The translations under genes were made by a program, and so were the position numbers. Below are positions 23,984-32,935 of a stretch of 64,000 bases of DNA, in pieces. Origin of the DNA: Salinicoccus sp. RF5. GTDB taxonomy: Bacteria > Bacillota > Bacilli > Staphylococcales > Salinicoccaceae. The stretch spans positions 992,001-1,056,000 of the forward strand of contig NZ_JAJGRC010000001.1 of assembly GCF_020786625.1 (NCBI RefSeq). Direction: 5' to 3'. Under the pieces are notes generated by a model. It was not told the origin of the DNA and ran no database searches. It worked only from the letters and a program-made list of their open reading frames with translations. Every line of letters begins with the position of its first letter. Within the stretch, counting starts at the first letter, position 1.

Positions 23984-25180
23984 ATGGCAACCAATGATCA
24001 TAAGAAAAGATTCTGGAAACTTGCTTTCATCCTTTTCCTGACTGAAATCGTCCGGGGGATGTTCATATTAAGTTACCTGCCCGCCCTGCCGACCATCGGC
24101 ATCATTTCGCTCAGCCTGTCGGCCATCGTCATCACGATGCACTATGTATTCGATGCCGTGACGAACATCTGGCTCGGCTTCCTGATGCGCAAGATCGGCG
24201 CCTGGTGGACGATGTTCCTGTCATATGTCGTCGGCGTCGGTGCCATGGTCACCGTCATGTTCGACCAGAGCTTCTACGTGCTGCTGATCGCAGCATGCCT
24301 GCTCGGCATCAGCGTGTGTCCGATATGGATCATCGCACTGTCGAACGTGAAGGATGAGAACCGTGGCCGCGAGATGGGCCTCATCTTCTTCGCATGGCTT
24401 GCGGGGCTCGGTGCCGGCATGGTCGTCATGAACTTCCTGATCGGCATCTTCGATGCCGGTGCCGTCTATGCGATGGCCGGGGTGTTCCTGATCAACTTCA
24501 TCGTCTTCCTCGTCATGCCGGGCGACTACAAGGTGAAAACCCGGGAAGGACAGACGGCGAGCCGGCGCAAACAGCGCCTTCCGCTCCGCGAGACGTGGGA
24601 TATCCTCCGCCACCATATGAAGAACATGCCGGGCATCATGCTGCAGGGACTCGGTGTCGGGATGCTGCTGCCGGTCCTGCCGACATACATCACGACGCTG
24701 CTCGAGCTCAACTATTTCGAATATACCTTCTTCATCCTGCTCGTATTCGGCATCGTCGGCTTCGGCATGACGGTGCTGAGCCGGGCACTCGACATCCATA
24801 CCGAACGCTTCACGCGCACTATGATCACCGGCGGATTCTTCGTCTATGCTGCCGGTGTCATCTGGTTCAGCACGCTTGAGACCGTATGGCTCATCTTCGC
24901 CATCGCAAGCTTCATCGGCCTCGCCTATGGCATCATGCTGCCGGCATGGAATAAATACCTCGCCGGCACGATCGCCGACAGCCAGAAGGAGGAGTCATGG
25001 GGCGTCATCAGTTCCGTCCAGGGCATCGGCGCCATGATCGGCCCGGCGCTCGGCGGGCTCATCGCCGACATCTTCGGCACGGTGACCGCCACCCTCATGG
25101 CGAGCGGTCTGATCTTCGTCCTCCTGTTCGTCTACTATGGCGTGCTGTTCTCCATCAACTGGCGGACAGCGCGGAGCTGA
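23984..25180 (+). CDS. ltaA: LtaA-like glycolipid flippase (MFS family)
   Basis: A 398-residue major-facilitator protein with about twelve spans. It matches staphylococcal LtaA at several distinctive places: RGMFILSYLPALPT, CPIWIIALSNVKDENRGREMG, GIMLQGLGVGMLLPVLPTY, and YGIMLPAWNKYLAG followed by ESWGVISSVQGIGAMIGPALGG. LtaA moves the diglucosyl-diacylglycerol anchor of lipoteichoic acid across the membrane. In S. aureus it lies in an operon behind ypfP, beside murE. Here it has its own promoter and no ypfP, so the glycolipid synthase must be elsewhere. The start follows AAGGTGA. Confidence 0.88.
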   Translation: MATNDHKKRFWKLAFILFLTEIVRGMFILSYLPALPTIGIISLSLSAIVITMHYVFDAVTNIWLGFLMRKIGAWWTMFLSYVVGVGAMVTVMFDQSFYVLLIAACLLGISVCPIWIIALSNVKDENRGREMGLIFFAWLAGLGAGMVVMNFLIGIFDAGAVYAMAGVFLINFIVFLVMPGDYKVKTREGQTASRRKQRLPLRETWDILRHHMKNMPGIMLQGLGVGMLLPVLPTYITTLLELNYFEYTFFILLVFGIVGFGMTVLSRALDIHTERFTRTMITGGFFVYAAGVIWFSTLETVWLIFAIASFIGLAYGIMLPAWNKYLAGTIADSQKEESWGVISSVQGIGAMIGPALGGLIADIFGTVTATLMASGLIFVLLFVYYGVLFSINWRTARS

Positions 25181-25209
25181 CCCTGGCCCCGCCCGCGACT
25201 ACTTATACG

Positions 25210-25242
25210 CCCGTTTCCCTATGCAGATGGAAACGGGTTTTT
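25210..25242 (+). terminator. Terminator of ltaA
   Basis: CCCGTTTCC and GGAAACGGG with a ten-base loop, followed by TTTTTC. Confidence 0.88.
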
Positions 25243-25348
25243 CATTTTCCCGAAAGGTCTCGTGCAATTGGTAGGCAAGCCGGGGATTAAACGGTAGAAT
25301 GGAGGTAAGCGCTATCGCTGAAGTCCAATTCCAATGGGGTGTTTATAT

Positions 25349-26491
25349 ATGATGAAAATAATGATGTTCGTACTGCTGAGCCTGCCGTTCGGCAATGGCG
25401 AGGTGGCGGACTATGAGACATATGACAAGGAGCTCACGCAAGTATCCGGGGAGACGATACATAATGTGATCAATACGCACTTCCAGACGTCGTTCAGCTT
25501 CGCGGCGACGGGGGATGTGCTGATCCACGACCACCTGTACGAGGATGTGGAGACGGAATCGGGCTATGATTTCATCTCCCGCGTCGATGAGGTGGCACCG
25601 TATCTCCAGAAGCAGGATCTCGTATTCATGAACCAGGAGACGCCGATCGGCGGGGAGGACTTGCGGCTGAGCGGCTACCCGATGTTCAATGCCCCGCTTG
25701 AGGCGGCGGACCTCCTCGAGTATTTCGATGCGGACATCGTGTCGTTCGCGAACAACCACACGCTTGACCGGAGCACGGAAGGTGTCGAGCGTACGGCGGA
25801 TATACTGAACGAGAAGAGTATTGAATATGTCGGGGCGAACACGAGTCCTGAGGATGCAGAGCGTAAGCGGATCATGGAGGTCGACGGCGTCGAAGTCGGC
25901 TTCCTCGCCTACACCTACGGCACGAACGGCATCCCGGTGCCCGAGGGTGAGGACCACCTCGTGAACCTGATCGACATGGAGACGATCCTCTCCGATATGG
26001 AGGAACTGCGTGATGAGGTCGACATGCTGGTCGTCAGCATGCACCAGGGCGTCGAGTATGAACCCTATCCGCGCGATGAGCATGTGGCGCAGTTCGAACA
26101 GATTGCAGAAGCCGGCGCGGACATCGTGCTCGGCCACCACCCGCACGTGCTGCAGCCGGTCGACATCTATGAACGGGAGGACGGTGGAGAGACCGTCATC
26201 GCCTACTCCCTCGCCAACTTCTTCAGCGCCCAGCAGGATCTCGACACCAAGCTCGGCGGCATCATCGAATTCGATGTGAACCACAAGCAGGGCACAGGTG
26301 ACACCACTGTCGAAGGCGTCCGCTTCATGCCGACATACGTCCACAGCGAGGAGTACGACAACTTCGAATTGATCCCGCTGGCCGATGCCGACGAATATGG
26401 CCTCGAGGACGCCGATGGCGTCTATCAGGATGTCAGCGATCATATGCAGTCATATACGGAAGAGCTCGAAATCGTGGAATATCTGGAATAA
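25349..26491 (+). CDS. CapA (PGA_cap) family metallophosphatase-like protein
   Basis: A 380-residue protein. The CapA fold is marked by FAATGDVLIHDHLYED, FMNQETPIGG, FANNHTLD and GHHPHVLQPVD, with D, N and H metal ligands as in calcineurin-like phosphoesterases. CapA is part of poly-gamma-glutamate synthesis in Bacillus, but lone homologues like this one have other, mostly unknown, surface roles. A short hydrophobic N-terminus (MMKIMMFVLLSLPFG) may be a signal or anchor without a clear cleavage site. The ATG at 25349 is seven bases after GGGGTG. No capB or capC genes are nearby. Confidence 0.88.
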   Translation: MMKIMMFVLLSLPFGNGEVADYETYDKELTQVSGETIHNVINTHFQTSFSFAATGDVLIHDHLYEDVETESGYDFISRVDEVAPYLQKQDLVFMNQETPIGGEDLRLSGYPMFNAPLEAADLLEYFDADIVSFANNHTLDRSTEGVERTADILNEKSIEYVGANTSPEDAERKRIMEVDGVEVGFLAYTYGTNGIPVPEGEDHLVNLIDMETILSDMEELRDEVDMLVVSMHQGVEYEPYPRDEHVAQFEQIAEAGADIVLGHHPHVLQPVDIYEREDGGETVIAYSLANFFSAQQDLDTKLGGIIEFDVNHKQGTGDTTVEGVRFMPTYVHSEEYDNFELIPLADADEYGLEDADGVYQDVSDHMQSYTEELEIVEYLE

Positions 26492-26502
26492 TAATGAGTT
26501 GC

Positions 26503-26546
26503 GCCCCGAAACCCGGGAGGAAAGATTTGGGTTTCGGGGCGTTTTT
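26503..26546 (+). terminator. Terminator of the CapA-like gene
   Basis: GCCCCGAAACCC and GGGTTTCGGGGC, followed by GTTTTT. The G- and T-rich stretch 26547-26590 and repeat array B come next. Confidence 0.9.
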
Positions 26547-26590
26547 GTGTGGTGTGTGGGTGTTGGGGTGTGGTAGGAGTGTGGGGGCTT

Positions 26591-26746
26591 AACTTGCCGT
26601 CGTTTCGTCTGCGATGGTGAGTTAAACCGCCAACTTGCCATCGTTCTGTCCGCGACGGTGAGTTAACCCGCCAACTTGCCATCGTTTCGTCCACGACGGT
26701 GAGTTAAACCGCCAACTTGCCATCGTTCCGTCCGCGACGGTGAGTT
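26591..26746 (+). repeat. Array B of 41-bp inverted-repeat elements (4 copies)
   Basis: Copies start at 26591, 26632, 26673 and 26714. Each is AACTTGCC(A/G)TCG, a nine-base centre such as TTCCGTCCG, then CGA(C/T)GGTGAGTT, with 8-bp linkers. This is the opposite orientation to array A. It fills the gap between the convergent CapA-like and NERD genes, 45 bp past the CapA terminator. Confidence 0.95.
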
Positions 26747-26782
26747 AAGAATTAACAGATGACCTCCCTCCACCTTTTCACC

Positions 26783-27775
26783 TCAATCCACCAGAATTCG
26801 TTTACCTTTTTCATATTTGGAATTGTATCCCTTCATTTTCAGCAGGTCTCCAAGATTTAAGGTGTCAATCGTATAAGTTGAATGCTTCCCTTTTCTCACA
26901 AGTGTACAGTATTTATTCAAATACCGCTCTATCCTGCGGTCACTGACCCCCGCCCCGGTAATCCAACGAATACCCTTTTTGCTGAGACTTTCTTCAGAAA
27001 ATAAAGTGGCAAAATCGATGATTGACTGCACCGTCTGATACTCTATCGTTTCCTGATGCCCGCATGACGTGCAATGTGACCGGTAGCGGTCAAGGGTCAG
27101 CTTGAAACTGCTGCATCGCCCGCAATATAACCCCGTCCGAATCCGGGCCACATCGACTTCCGGCAATGCCATCGGATCTTCGATGATGCAGTTCCGGATG
27201 GTATCCGACAATGCTGACGCGTCAGCTCCGGAACGCCGGCGTGCAACATCGCGCATGTAGTATTTCAGCATGGGACGGGTGATGATGTGATTTTTACTCT
27301 CTTCCGTATCGACTGTGAGGTTGAAGTTCGGATTGACGAATGCCACTTTCCTGTCGACTTCGAACGGATGGCCATGTCCGCCGCCATATTTCAGTCGGAT
27401 GAGCTTGCCGGCGGTGCGGCTGACCTGGGCGACCGGATCCTCTGAAATCTGGAAGCTGTTGACCGACCAGCTGCCGTCGGCATACTGATACATGCCGCTG
27501 TAATTCTTGATTTCGTTGACGATCAGACGATCTCCATACACAATCAACCCATCAATCTGCAGTGTGGCATTCTCCACTTTCATCCAGATGTCGCGGAAGA
27601 TCAGCAGATGGTCATGGCCGACCTCCTCCCACAGACGGTCATATGACTGCTCGCCTTCGAATCCCTGGCGCAGTATCTTCAGCGTCTTCCTCTCCCCCTC
27701 CCCGAGTGCTGTGCGCCGTTCAAGCACCTCGTAAAAATTAAGTTCCTTCGATTTCTTCCTGTCCGTCAAAAACAT
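26783..27775 (-). CDS. NERD domain nuclease-like protein with zinc ribbon
   Basis: A 330-residue cytosolic protein. Residues 25-150 are a nuclease-related domain (NERD), a PD-(D/E)xK fold with Glu42, Asp75 (QIDGLIV) and Glu88-x-Lys90 (NEIK) as the likely active site. Residues 218-238 form a four-cysteine zinc ribbon (CGRC, then CTSC). A C-terminal part of about 70 residues, IRWITGAGVSDRRIERYL onward, looks like a small DNA-binding module. NERD proteins are thought to act in DNA processing or defence; the substrate is unknown. The start follows AGGAGG. Confidence 0.85.
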   Translation of the reverse strand: MFLTDRKKSKELNFYEVLERRTALGEGERKTLKILRQGFEGEQSYDRLWEEVGHDHLLIFRDIWMKVENATLQIDGLIVYGDRLIVNEIKNYSGMYQYADGSWSVNSFQISEDPVAQVSRTAGKLIRLKYGGGHGHPFEVDRKVAFVNPNFNLTVDTEESKNHIITRPMLKYYMRDVARRRSGADASALSDTIRNCIIEDPMALPEVDVARIRTGLYCGRCSSFKLTLDRYRSHCTSCGHQETIEYQTVQSIIDFATLFSEESLSKKGIRWITGAGVSDRRIERYLNKYCTLVRKGKHSTYTIDTLNLGDLLKMKGYNSKYEKGKRILVD

Positions 27776-27857
27776 AAAACACCTCCTATTATATATATGG
27801 AGGAAAATGGCCGTTTTGCTCTTTTATTTTTTGGGCAGTTTTACACTTCAGGCAAAA

Positions 27858-27911
27858 TAAAAAAGCGGCATGACTCCCCATCCTCTCGGGATCAGGGTCA
27901 TGCCGCTTTTC
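27858..27911 (-). terminator. Terminator of galU
   Basis: AAAGCGGCATGAC and GTCATGCCGCTTTT with a long loop; T-rich on the minus strand (TTTTTTATTTTG). It may also work from the other side. Confidence 0.85.
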
Positions 27912-27915
27912 ATCT

Positions 27916-28815
27916 TTACTGCCGTCTGCCTGCGTTTTCATTCTTCTCCAGAGTTTCCGCCATGAAATCCAGGAGTTCATCCTTCATGTCGGATTTCAGT
28001 GCGTATTCGATCGTCGTCTTGACGAATCCGGTCTTATCACCCACGTCGTAGCGGCGGCCTTCGAAATCGACGGCATGTACATCCCCGCCGCCTTCAGCGA
28101 CGGCGCGTATGGCATCTGTGAGCTGGATCTCTCCGCCGGCGCCGACTTCCCCTTTTTCGAGGTGGTCGAATATCTCGGGGGTGAGGACGTAGCGGCCCAT
28201 GATCGCCAGTGTGGAGTCGGTCACGCCAGGGGCAGGCTTTTCGAACATGTCGGAGAGATGGTAGAGGTTGCCCTCCTGGCGGTCGAATTCCACGATCCCG
28301 TAGCGGGATGTTTCGGATTCGGGCACCTGCTTCACCCCGATGATTGGGCTGTGGCACGCGTTGTACTGCTCGATCAGCTGGCCGATTGCAGGGGTGCCGC
28401 CTTCGTTATCGACGATGTCGTCCCCGAGCAGAACGGCGAAAGGTTCATCGCCGATGAACTGTCTGGCTGTATGTATGGCGTGGCCGAGTCCTTTCGGTGC
28501 CTTCTGCCTGACATAGAAGATGTTCGCAAGCCCGGTCGCATGTTCGACCTTTTCGAGCAGTTCGAACTTCTCCTTCTTCTTGAGGTTCATTTCAAGCTCG
28601 ATCTGATGGTCGAAATGGTCCTCGATTGCCCGCTTATGCTTGCCGGTGACGATGATGATGTCCTCGATGCCCGCTTCGACCGCCTCTTCGACGATGTACT
28701 GGATCGTCGGCTTGTCGAGGATCGGCAGCATCTCCTTCGGCATCGCCTTCGTCGCCGGGAGGAACCGCGTTCCAAGTCCTGCAGCCGGAATGACCGCTTT
28801 TCTTACTTTCTGCAT
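27916..28815 (-). CDS. galU: UTP-glucose-1-phosphate uridylyltransferase
   Basis: A 299-residue nucleotidyltransferase (GalU/GtaB). The signature is [26 protein letters not shown], the nucleotide loop with the catalytic lysine region; later VLLGDDIVD binds metal and [13 protein letters not shown] binds the sugar. It makes UDP-glucose for glycolipid, teichoic acid and capsule synthesis. The ATG at 28815 follows AAAAGGAG. UDP-glucose is the donor for the LTA anchor, which links it functionally with ltaA at 23984. Confidence 0.95.
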   Translation of the reverse strand: MQKVRKAVIPAAGLGTRFLPATKAMPKEMLPILDKPTIQYIVEEAVEAGIEDIIIVTGKHKRAIEDHFDHQIELEMNLKKKEKFELLEKVEHATGLANIFYVRQKAPKGLGHAIHTARQFIGDEPFAVLLGDDIVDNEGGTPAIGQLIEQYNACHSPIIGVKQVPESETSRYGIVEFDRQEGNLYHLSDMFEKPAPGVTDSTLAIMGRYVLTPEIFDHLEKGEVGAGGEIQLTDAIRAVAEGGGDVHAVDFEGRRYDVGDKTGFVKTTIEYALKSDMKDELLDFMAETLEKNENAGRRQ

Positions 28816-28933
28816 GTTTCCATCTCCTTTTCTGTTCCCTCTCATTTCTTCTACTATAACAAATACTGCACCACTATATGCGATTCGCGTGTGATTTATT
28901 TATAGGAGGATGCGGCTGCCAGGATCCGCCCAC

Positions 28934-28959
28934 CAAAAAAAGAGGGCCGAAGGCCCTCC
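28934..28959 (-). terminator. Terminator of the tatC operon
   Basis: GAGGGCC and GGCCCTC around GAA, with T7 on the minus strand. Confidence 0.9.
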
Positions 28960-28975
28960 ATAATCCCCGGTCACA

Positions 28976-29884
28976 TCAGGCTGCCTCCGCTTCTGCTCTC
29001 TCTTTCTGTGCGGTGCGCCTTTCTTTTCGTCTGACGAGGATGATGCTGATTTCATACAATCCGATCATCGGCAAAAGTGTAATGAGATGGGTGAAGAAAT
29101 CGGGTGGTGCAATGAGTGCAGTGATGACAAGCAGCCCGAAGTAGGCGAACTTTCTGGATTTCTTCATGAGATCGGAATCGAGCAATTCTATATGATTAAG
29201 GAATAGAACAACAATCGGCAGCTGGAAGATCAGTCCGAACGGAATCGTCGTGATCAAAAGGAATGACATGTACTCATCCGCTGTGACGAGCACATCGAAG
29301 TTGATCTGCCCCATCTCTATCAGAAAGAAGTAGCTGATCGGATGGACGACGAAATAACCGAAGGAGAGGCCGACCAGGAACAGCCCGAGCATGACCGGCA
29401 GCGACCCCTTGAGGAACTGGGTCTCCTTGTCGACCAGCCCGGGCCGGACGAACTGCCAGAGGAACCAGCAGATGAACGGCAGGCTGAGCCCAAGGCTCAT
29501 GGCTGCTGAAGTCCGGATGTAGAACCGGATGACCTCGAAGGGGCCGAGCACGATGATGTCGGCGCCCTTGGAGACGACCGGGAACCACCAGCCGACCGTC
29601 ATGAATATGACGAAGAACCACAGGACGAAGACGACAGCCGATTTGATCAGCAGGCTCCGCAGATCCTCGATATGATCCATGAGCGGCGCATATGGATCTT
29701 CCGTACTCACCTTTTTCCTTTTCCTAGGTTCCTCCGGCTCCTGCGGATTGCGCGGTCCATTGCCGTTTCCACCCCCGCCGCTGCCTCCGGAACCCCCTGA
29801 AGCTTTCTCCTCCTGGGCCTTCCTGTTCTTTTCGGCCTTCCGCTTGTGTACCGGACTGACGTTCAGATTTTGGTATGGATCCAT
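28976..29884 (-). CDS. tatC: Twin-arginine translocase subunit TatC
   Basis: A 302-residue protein. Residues 1-60 are a hydrophilic, glycine-rich extension not usual in TatC. The rest has six membrane spans with family marks: MDHIEDLRSLLIKS at the first span, GPFEVIRFYIRTSAAMSLGLSLPF, and FGLIFQLPIVVLFLNHIELL. TatC recognises twin-arginine signal peptides and exports folded proteins. It is nine bases after the GMC oxidoreductase gene, whose partner (31624) carries a Tat signal, so this looks like a dedicated Tat unit. No tatA is seen in the window. Confidence 0.93.
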   Translation of the reverse strand: MDPYQNLNVSPVHKRKAEKNRKAQEEKASGGSGGSGGGGNGNGPRNPQEPEEPRKRKKVSTEDPYAPLMDHIEDLRSLLIKSAVVFVLWFFVIFMTVGWWFPVVSKGADIIVLGPFEVIRFYIRTSAAMSLGLSLPFICWFLWQFVRPGLVDKETQFLKGSLPVMLGLFLVGLSFGYFVVHPISYFFLIEMGQINFDVLVTADEYMSFLLITTIPFGLIFQLPIVVLFLNHIELLDSDLMKKSRKFAYFGLLVITALIAPPDFFTHLITLLPMIGLYEISIILVRRKERRTAQKERAEAEAA

Positions 29885-29893
29885 CTATATCAC

Positions 29894-31624
29894 CTACTCT
29901 TCTTCGAGACGTCCGCCTTCCTCCGCGAATCTGATCACGCCTTCTGCGCAGCGGTAGGCAAGTGCACCGACTGTCGCAGTCGGGTTATACCCTCCATTAT
30001 GGACGAAGTTTCCGGCACCGACAACAAACAGGTTGTCGCGATCCCAGTGCTGCAGCCAGTTGTTCACGACGCTCACTTCAGGGTCGTCGCCCATGATCGT
30101 GCCGCCTGTGTTGTGCGTGGACTGGTAAGGGACGATGCTGTAGTCGCCGAGCTCACTGTTCTGTACGACTTCCGACGCCCCCATCTCCTCGAGCACTTCT
30201 GCAGAACGTTCTGCAAGGTACTTATGGCGTGCCCTGTCCTGATCTTTGAAGTTATATGTCAATCGGACGAGCGGCACACCGTAGACATCGGTGTACTCCT
30301 CATCGAGGTCGAGGTAGTTGTCCTTATGCGGCAGGGTCGCCCCCTGTCCTGAAACGCTCAATGTACGTGTATAACTTTCGATCGACTCCTTCTTGAACTC
30401 GCTGCCCCAGGAAGGCGTGTCCGGGCGTATCCGGTTCGTAGCGATCGGACGGTTGCCGGTCTGGGTGATCGAGATGTTGCCGCCGTGCAGGAAGTCGAGG
30501 TCCTCGTGGTCGAAGTTGTCCCCGTTATAATCATCGAATGCCATGCCCAATGCGCCGGCTCCCATGAATGTATTGAACTGTTCATCGAAGTAGCCCGTCG
30601 CACCGCCGAAGATCTGGTAGCAGTAGCTGCGGCCGAGTGTACCTTCTTCCGTCTCCGGATCATACTGCTGGCCGATGTCGGACACCCTGAGGAGCTTGTA
30701 GTTGTTGAACACGTAGCTGTTCAGCACCACGACATCCGCCGGCTGGATGAACTCTTCACCCGTACGCGTATCGACGTATCTGACGCCGCTGACCTGGCTG
30801 TCATCCTCCTCATCCGTCAGTACCTCCACCACATTGGCATGCGTCCGGACTTCGAAGTTGCCCGTCTTGCGTGCTGTCGGGATGACCGTCACTTCCGGCG
30901 AGGACTTCGCACCGTATTCACAGCCGAAGCGCTCACAGAAGGCGCAGTACTGGCAGGCCGCGATCGTTTCGCCATCCGGGTTCTCGAACTGTTCGCTCAA
31001 GTTCGCAGAAGGCATCATGATCGGGCTGTGGCCGAGCCCGGAAGATGCTTCCTCGAACATCTCGAGTATGCGGGTCTTGATCATCGGCGGTGTCGGATAG
31101 GCATCCGACCGCTCCCCGCCGAGCGGATTTTCTTCGCCGGAGATGCCACACGTCTTCTCGAACTTGTCGAAATACGGTTCGAGTTCGTCGTATGTAATCC
31201 CCCAGTCCTGCAGACGGTATCCTTCGTCCTCCATCAGCTTCTCTTCACCATATTTCTCCTCCGTCATGCTCCGGATCTCGAAATCATATGGCAGGAAGCG
31301 CCATGTCTGGCCGTTCCAGTGCGTCCCTGCACCGCCGAGGTTTTCACCGAGCAGGAAGGAGCCCATCTGACGCATCGGCAGCGCACGCTGGTCGGGGGTA
31401 TTCCTGAAGGTGATGGTCTCCTTCGAGACATCCTGCATGAGTTCATACCGTATCGCGTACTTGTATTCATCATGAATGTTCTGGTAGTCTTCAGTCCCGC
31501 GCTCCCTGCCGCGTTCGAGGCCGACGACCTGAAGTCCCGCCTTCGCCGCTTCCGCCGCTACGATGCCGCCTGTCCATCCGACACCGACCGTCACTACATC
31601 CACTCTATCCAATTCTGTCGCCAT
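29894..31624 (-). CDS. GMC oxidoreductase, gluconate/sorbitol dehydrogenase large subunit type
   Basis: A 576-residue flavoprotein. The FAD-binding GxGxxG-like loop is VGVGWTGG at residues 13-20; the C-terminal HNTGGTIMG and GNFVHNGGYNPTATVGALA hold the usual active-site and FAD contacts. Cys224, 227, 230 and 235 (CQYCAFCERFGC) resemble the iron-sulfur site of bacterial FAD-dependent sugar dehydrogenases. It probably oxidises a sugar or sugar acid on the outer membrane face, exported as a complex with the Tat-signal subunit at 31624. The two genes overlap by one base. The cytochrome c subunit usual in such enzymes is not encoded here. Confidence 0.9.
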   Translation of the reverse strand: MATELDRVDVVTVGVGWTGGIVAAEAAKAGLQVVGLERGRERGTEDYQNIHDEYKYAIRYELMQDVSKETITFRNTPDQRALPMRQMGSFLLGENLGGAGTHWNGQTWRFLPYDFEIRSMTEEKYGEEKLMEDEGYRLQDWGITYDELEPYFDKFEKTCGISGEENPLGGERSDAYPTPPMIKTRILEMFEEASSGLGHSPIMMPSANLSEQFENPDGETIAACQYCAFCERFGCEYGAKSSPEVTVIPTARKTGNFEVRTHANVVEVLTDEEDDSQVSGVRYVDTRTGEEFIQPADVVVLNSYVFNNYKLLRVSDIGQQYDPETEEGTLGRSYCYQIFGGATGYFDEQFNTFMGAGALGMAFDDYNGDNFDHEDLDFLHGGNISITQTGNRPIATNRIRPDTPSWGSEFKKESIESYTRTLSVSGQGATLPHKDNYLDLDEEYTDVYGVPLVRLTYNFKDQDRARHKYLAERSAEVLEEMGASEVVQNSELGDYSIVPYQSTHNTGGTIMGDDPEVSVVNNWLQHWDRDNLFVVGAGNFVHNGGYNPTATVGALAYRCAEGVIRFAEEGGRLEEE

Positions 31625-32406
31625 TAGCCATTCCCCCCATACAATGATTGCGGATCGATCTCTTCAAAACTTCCGGTGTCGATGCGGTCGATGTATTGGT
31701 GCTGGTGGCCCGGGAAGTTCTTCATCTTCCAGCCCTCCATGCCCCGGTTGCCGCGGTAGAGGGGATCTGCATAGACGCCTTCGATCGTCGCCGAGCGCAG
31801 GAGTCCGAAGAAGTCTTCGGGCTTGGCCGTGGCTGCAGGTACCCCCATGTCCGCCTCCCCTTCCTGGAAGCGAGTCAGTATCTCGTCCTGATCCTCACCG
31901 TCAAGGTTGCTGAAATCGTCGTCGAACTGGTCGTTGGACTCGGTGTTGAGCCGTTCGATGCCCAGCCTGAACAGGTCTGCCCGTTTCAGCCTGGACTGGT
32001 ACCCCTGTGTCGGTTCGCCTTCATAGAACGGCCCCTGCATATATTCCTTGGTGTTGTTGCCGTATTCCCCGGCCAGCTGCATATCCAGGAAATAGGGGGC
32101 GCCGAGTGCAATGGCCCCGGGTCCCATGTCGTCTTCCGGGAATATGCGCTCCATGGCCTGCGAGATCGTTTCGAACTCAGCATCATTATGGAAGAAGATC
32201 CGACCCGGATTCTCCTGGCCCTGCTGCGCCGTATCCCCGCCGGTGCCCTGGTCGTTCTCGGCCGTGTCGCTTCCGGAGTCCGCCATGTTGAATCCCACAA
32301 AGCCGCCGAGCAGCGATCCGCCAATGATGCCGCCTGTCGCAACGCCGGTGGTCTTGAGGAAATCACGTCTCGAAAACTGCTTATCGTCAGGTCCTTTTTC
32401 TGCCAT
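31624..32406 (-). CDS. Gluconate 2-dehydrogenase subunit 3 family protein with Tat signal
   Basis: A 260-residue exported subunit. The N-terminus carries a clear twin-arginine motif, SRRDFLKTTG, followed by a hydrophobic stretch (GGIIGGSLLGGFVGF). The middle (ERIFPEDDMGPGAIALGAPYFLD) is the signature of the small subunit of membrane-bound gluconate or sorbitol dehydrogenases. It chaperones and exports the cofactor-loaded large subunit. The ATG at 32406 follows AAAGGGGTG. Gene order small subunit, large subunit, tatC suggests enzyme and exporter are made together. Confidence 0.9.
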   Translation of the reverse strand: MAEKGPDDKQFSRRDFLKTTGVATGGIIGGSLLGGFVGFNMADSGSDTAENDQGTGGDTAQQGQENPGRIFFHNDAEFETISQAMERIFPEDDMGPGAIALGAPYFLDMQLAGEYGNNTKEYMQGPFYEGEPTQGYQSRLKRADLFRLGIERLNTESNDQFDDDFSNLDGEDQDEILTRFQEGEADMGVPAATAKPEDFFGLLRSATIEGVYADPLYRGNRGMEGWKMKNFPGHQHQYIDRIDTGSFEEIDPQSLYGGNG

Positions 32407-32419
32407 AATCAACACCCCT

Positions 32420-32448
32420 TTGATAAATAGATGATTTCATTATATAAT
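32420..32448 (+). promoter_or_regulatory. Promoter of the two-span membrane protein gene
   Basis: TTGATA at 32420 and TATAAT at 32443 with a 17-bp spacer. Confidence 0.75.
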
Positions 32449-32487
32449 ATTAACAGAATATTGCAAATAAAGATTGGGGTGAATTAT

Positions 32488-32892
32488 TTGGCTTTCTTCA
32501 AGTATCTGACATGGGACAATTCACACATGGATCTGCGCTACACAAAAGATGAATATGGCGGTGATGTACACATCACCAAAGTCTATCGGGACGACCGGGA
32601 TGTGAATATGGACCGGGTCAACCAGAAGTATTCGGATCAGCTCAGGGATGCCCAGCGTGCCATATATGGCAACCGCCTCGGAATGTTCCTCGTCTTCTTC
32701 GCACTCGTCATCATGCCGGCACTCGTCATCGGCGTCATCCAGAGCAATATCCTGCTCATCGCCGTCATCACCGTCTACACGATCATCGCCTATTTCCTCG
32801 TTGAAGCCGTCAATCAGGTGGAGATCAACCGACTGCTCTACAAGCTGGACCAGGAAATAAAATCCTCACCCCGCATCGAAAACCGCCGATGA
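32488..32892 (+). CDS. Two-span membrane protein of unknown function
   Basis: A 134-residue protein. About 60 hydrophilic residues with charged DRDVNMDRVNQKY come first, then two adjacent membrane helices (MFLVFFALVIMPALVIGVIQ and ILLIAVITVYTIIAYFLVEA), then a charged tail. I do not recognise the family. The start is a TTG at 32488, with GGGGTGA at 32476 upstream; no ATG fits. It is divergent from the Tat cassette, with its own promoter, and closed by a terminator. Confidence 0.65.
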   Translation: MAFFKYLTWDNSHMDLRYTKDEYGGDVHITKVYRDDRDVNMDRVNQKYSDQLRDAQRAIYGNRLGMFLVFFALVIMPALVIGVIQSNILLIAVITVYTIIAYFLVEAVNQVEINRLLYKLDQEIKSSPRIENRR

Positions 32893-32897
32893 AATCA

Positions 32898-32935
32898 AAA
32901 GAAGGGCTGAAGTCTAATGACTTCAGCCCTTCTTT
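32898..32935. terminator. Bidirectional terminator overlapping the M23 gene end
   Basis: An uninterrupted 16-bp stem, AAGAAGGGCTGAAGTC with its complement, around TAAT. It serves the convergent genes on both sides; the last codons of the M23 gene lie inside it. Confidence 0.9.

Noticed and set aside
26440-26694. Open frames running through repeat arrays B and C (for example 42430-42693)
   Set aside because: They arise because the 41-bp unit lacks stops in some frames. The peptides are simple repeats with no ribosome site.
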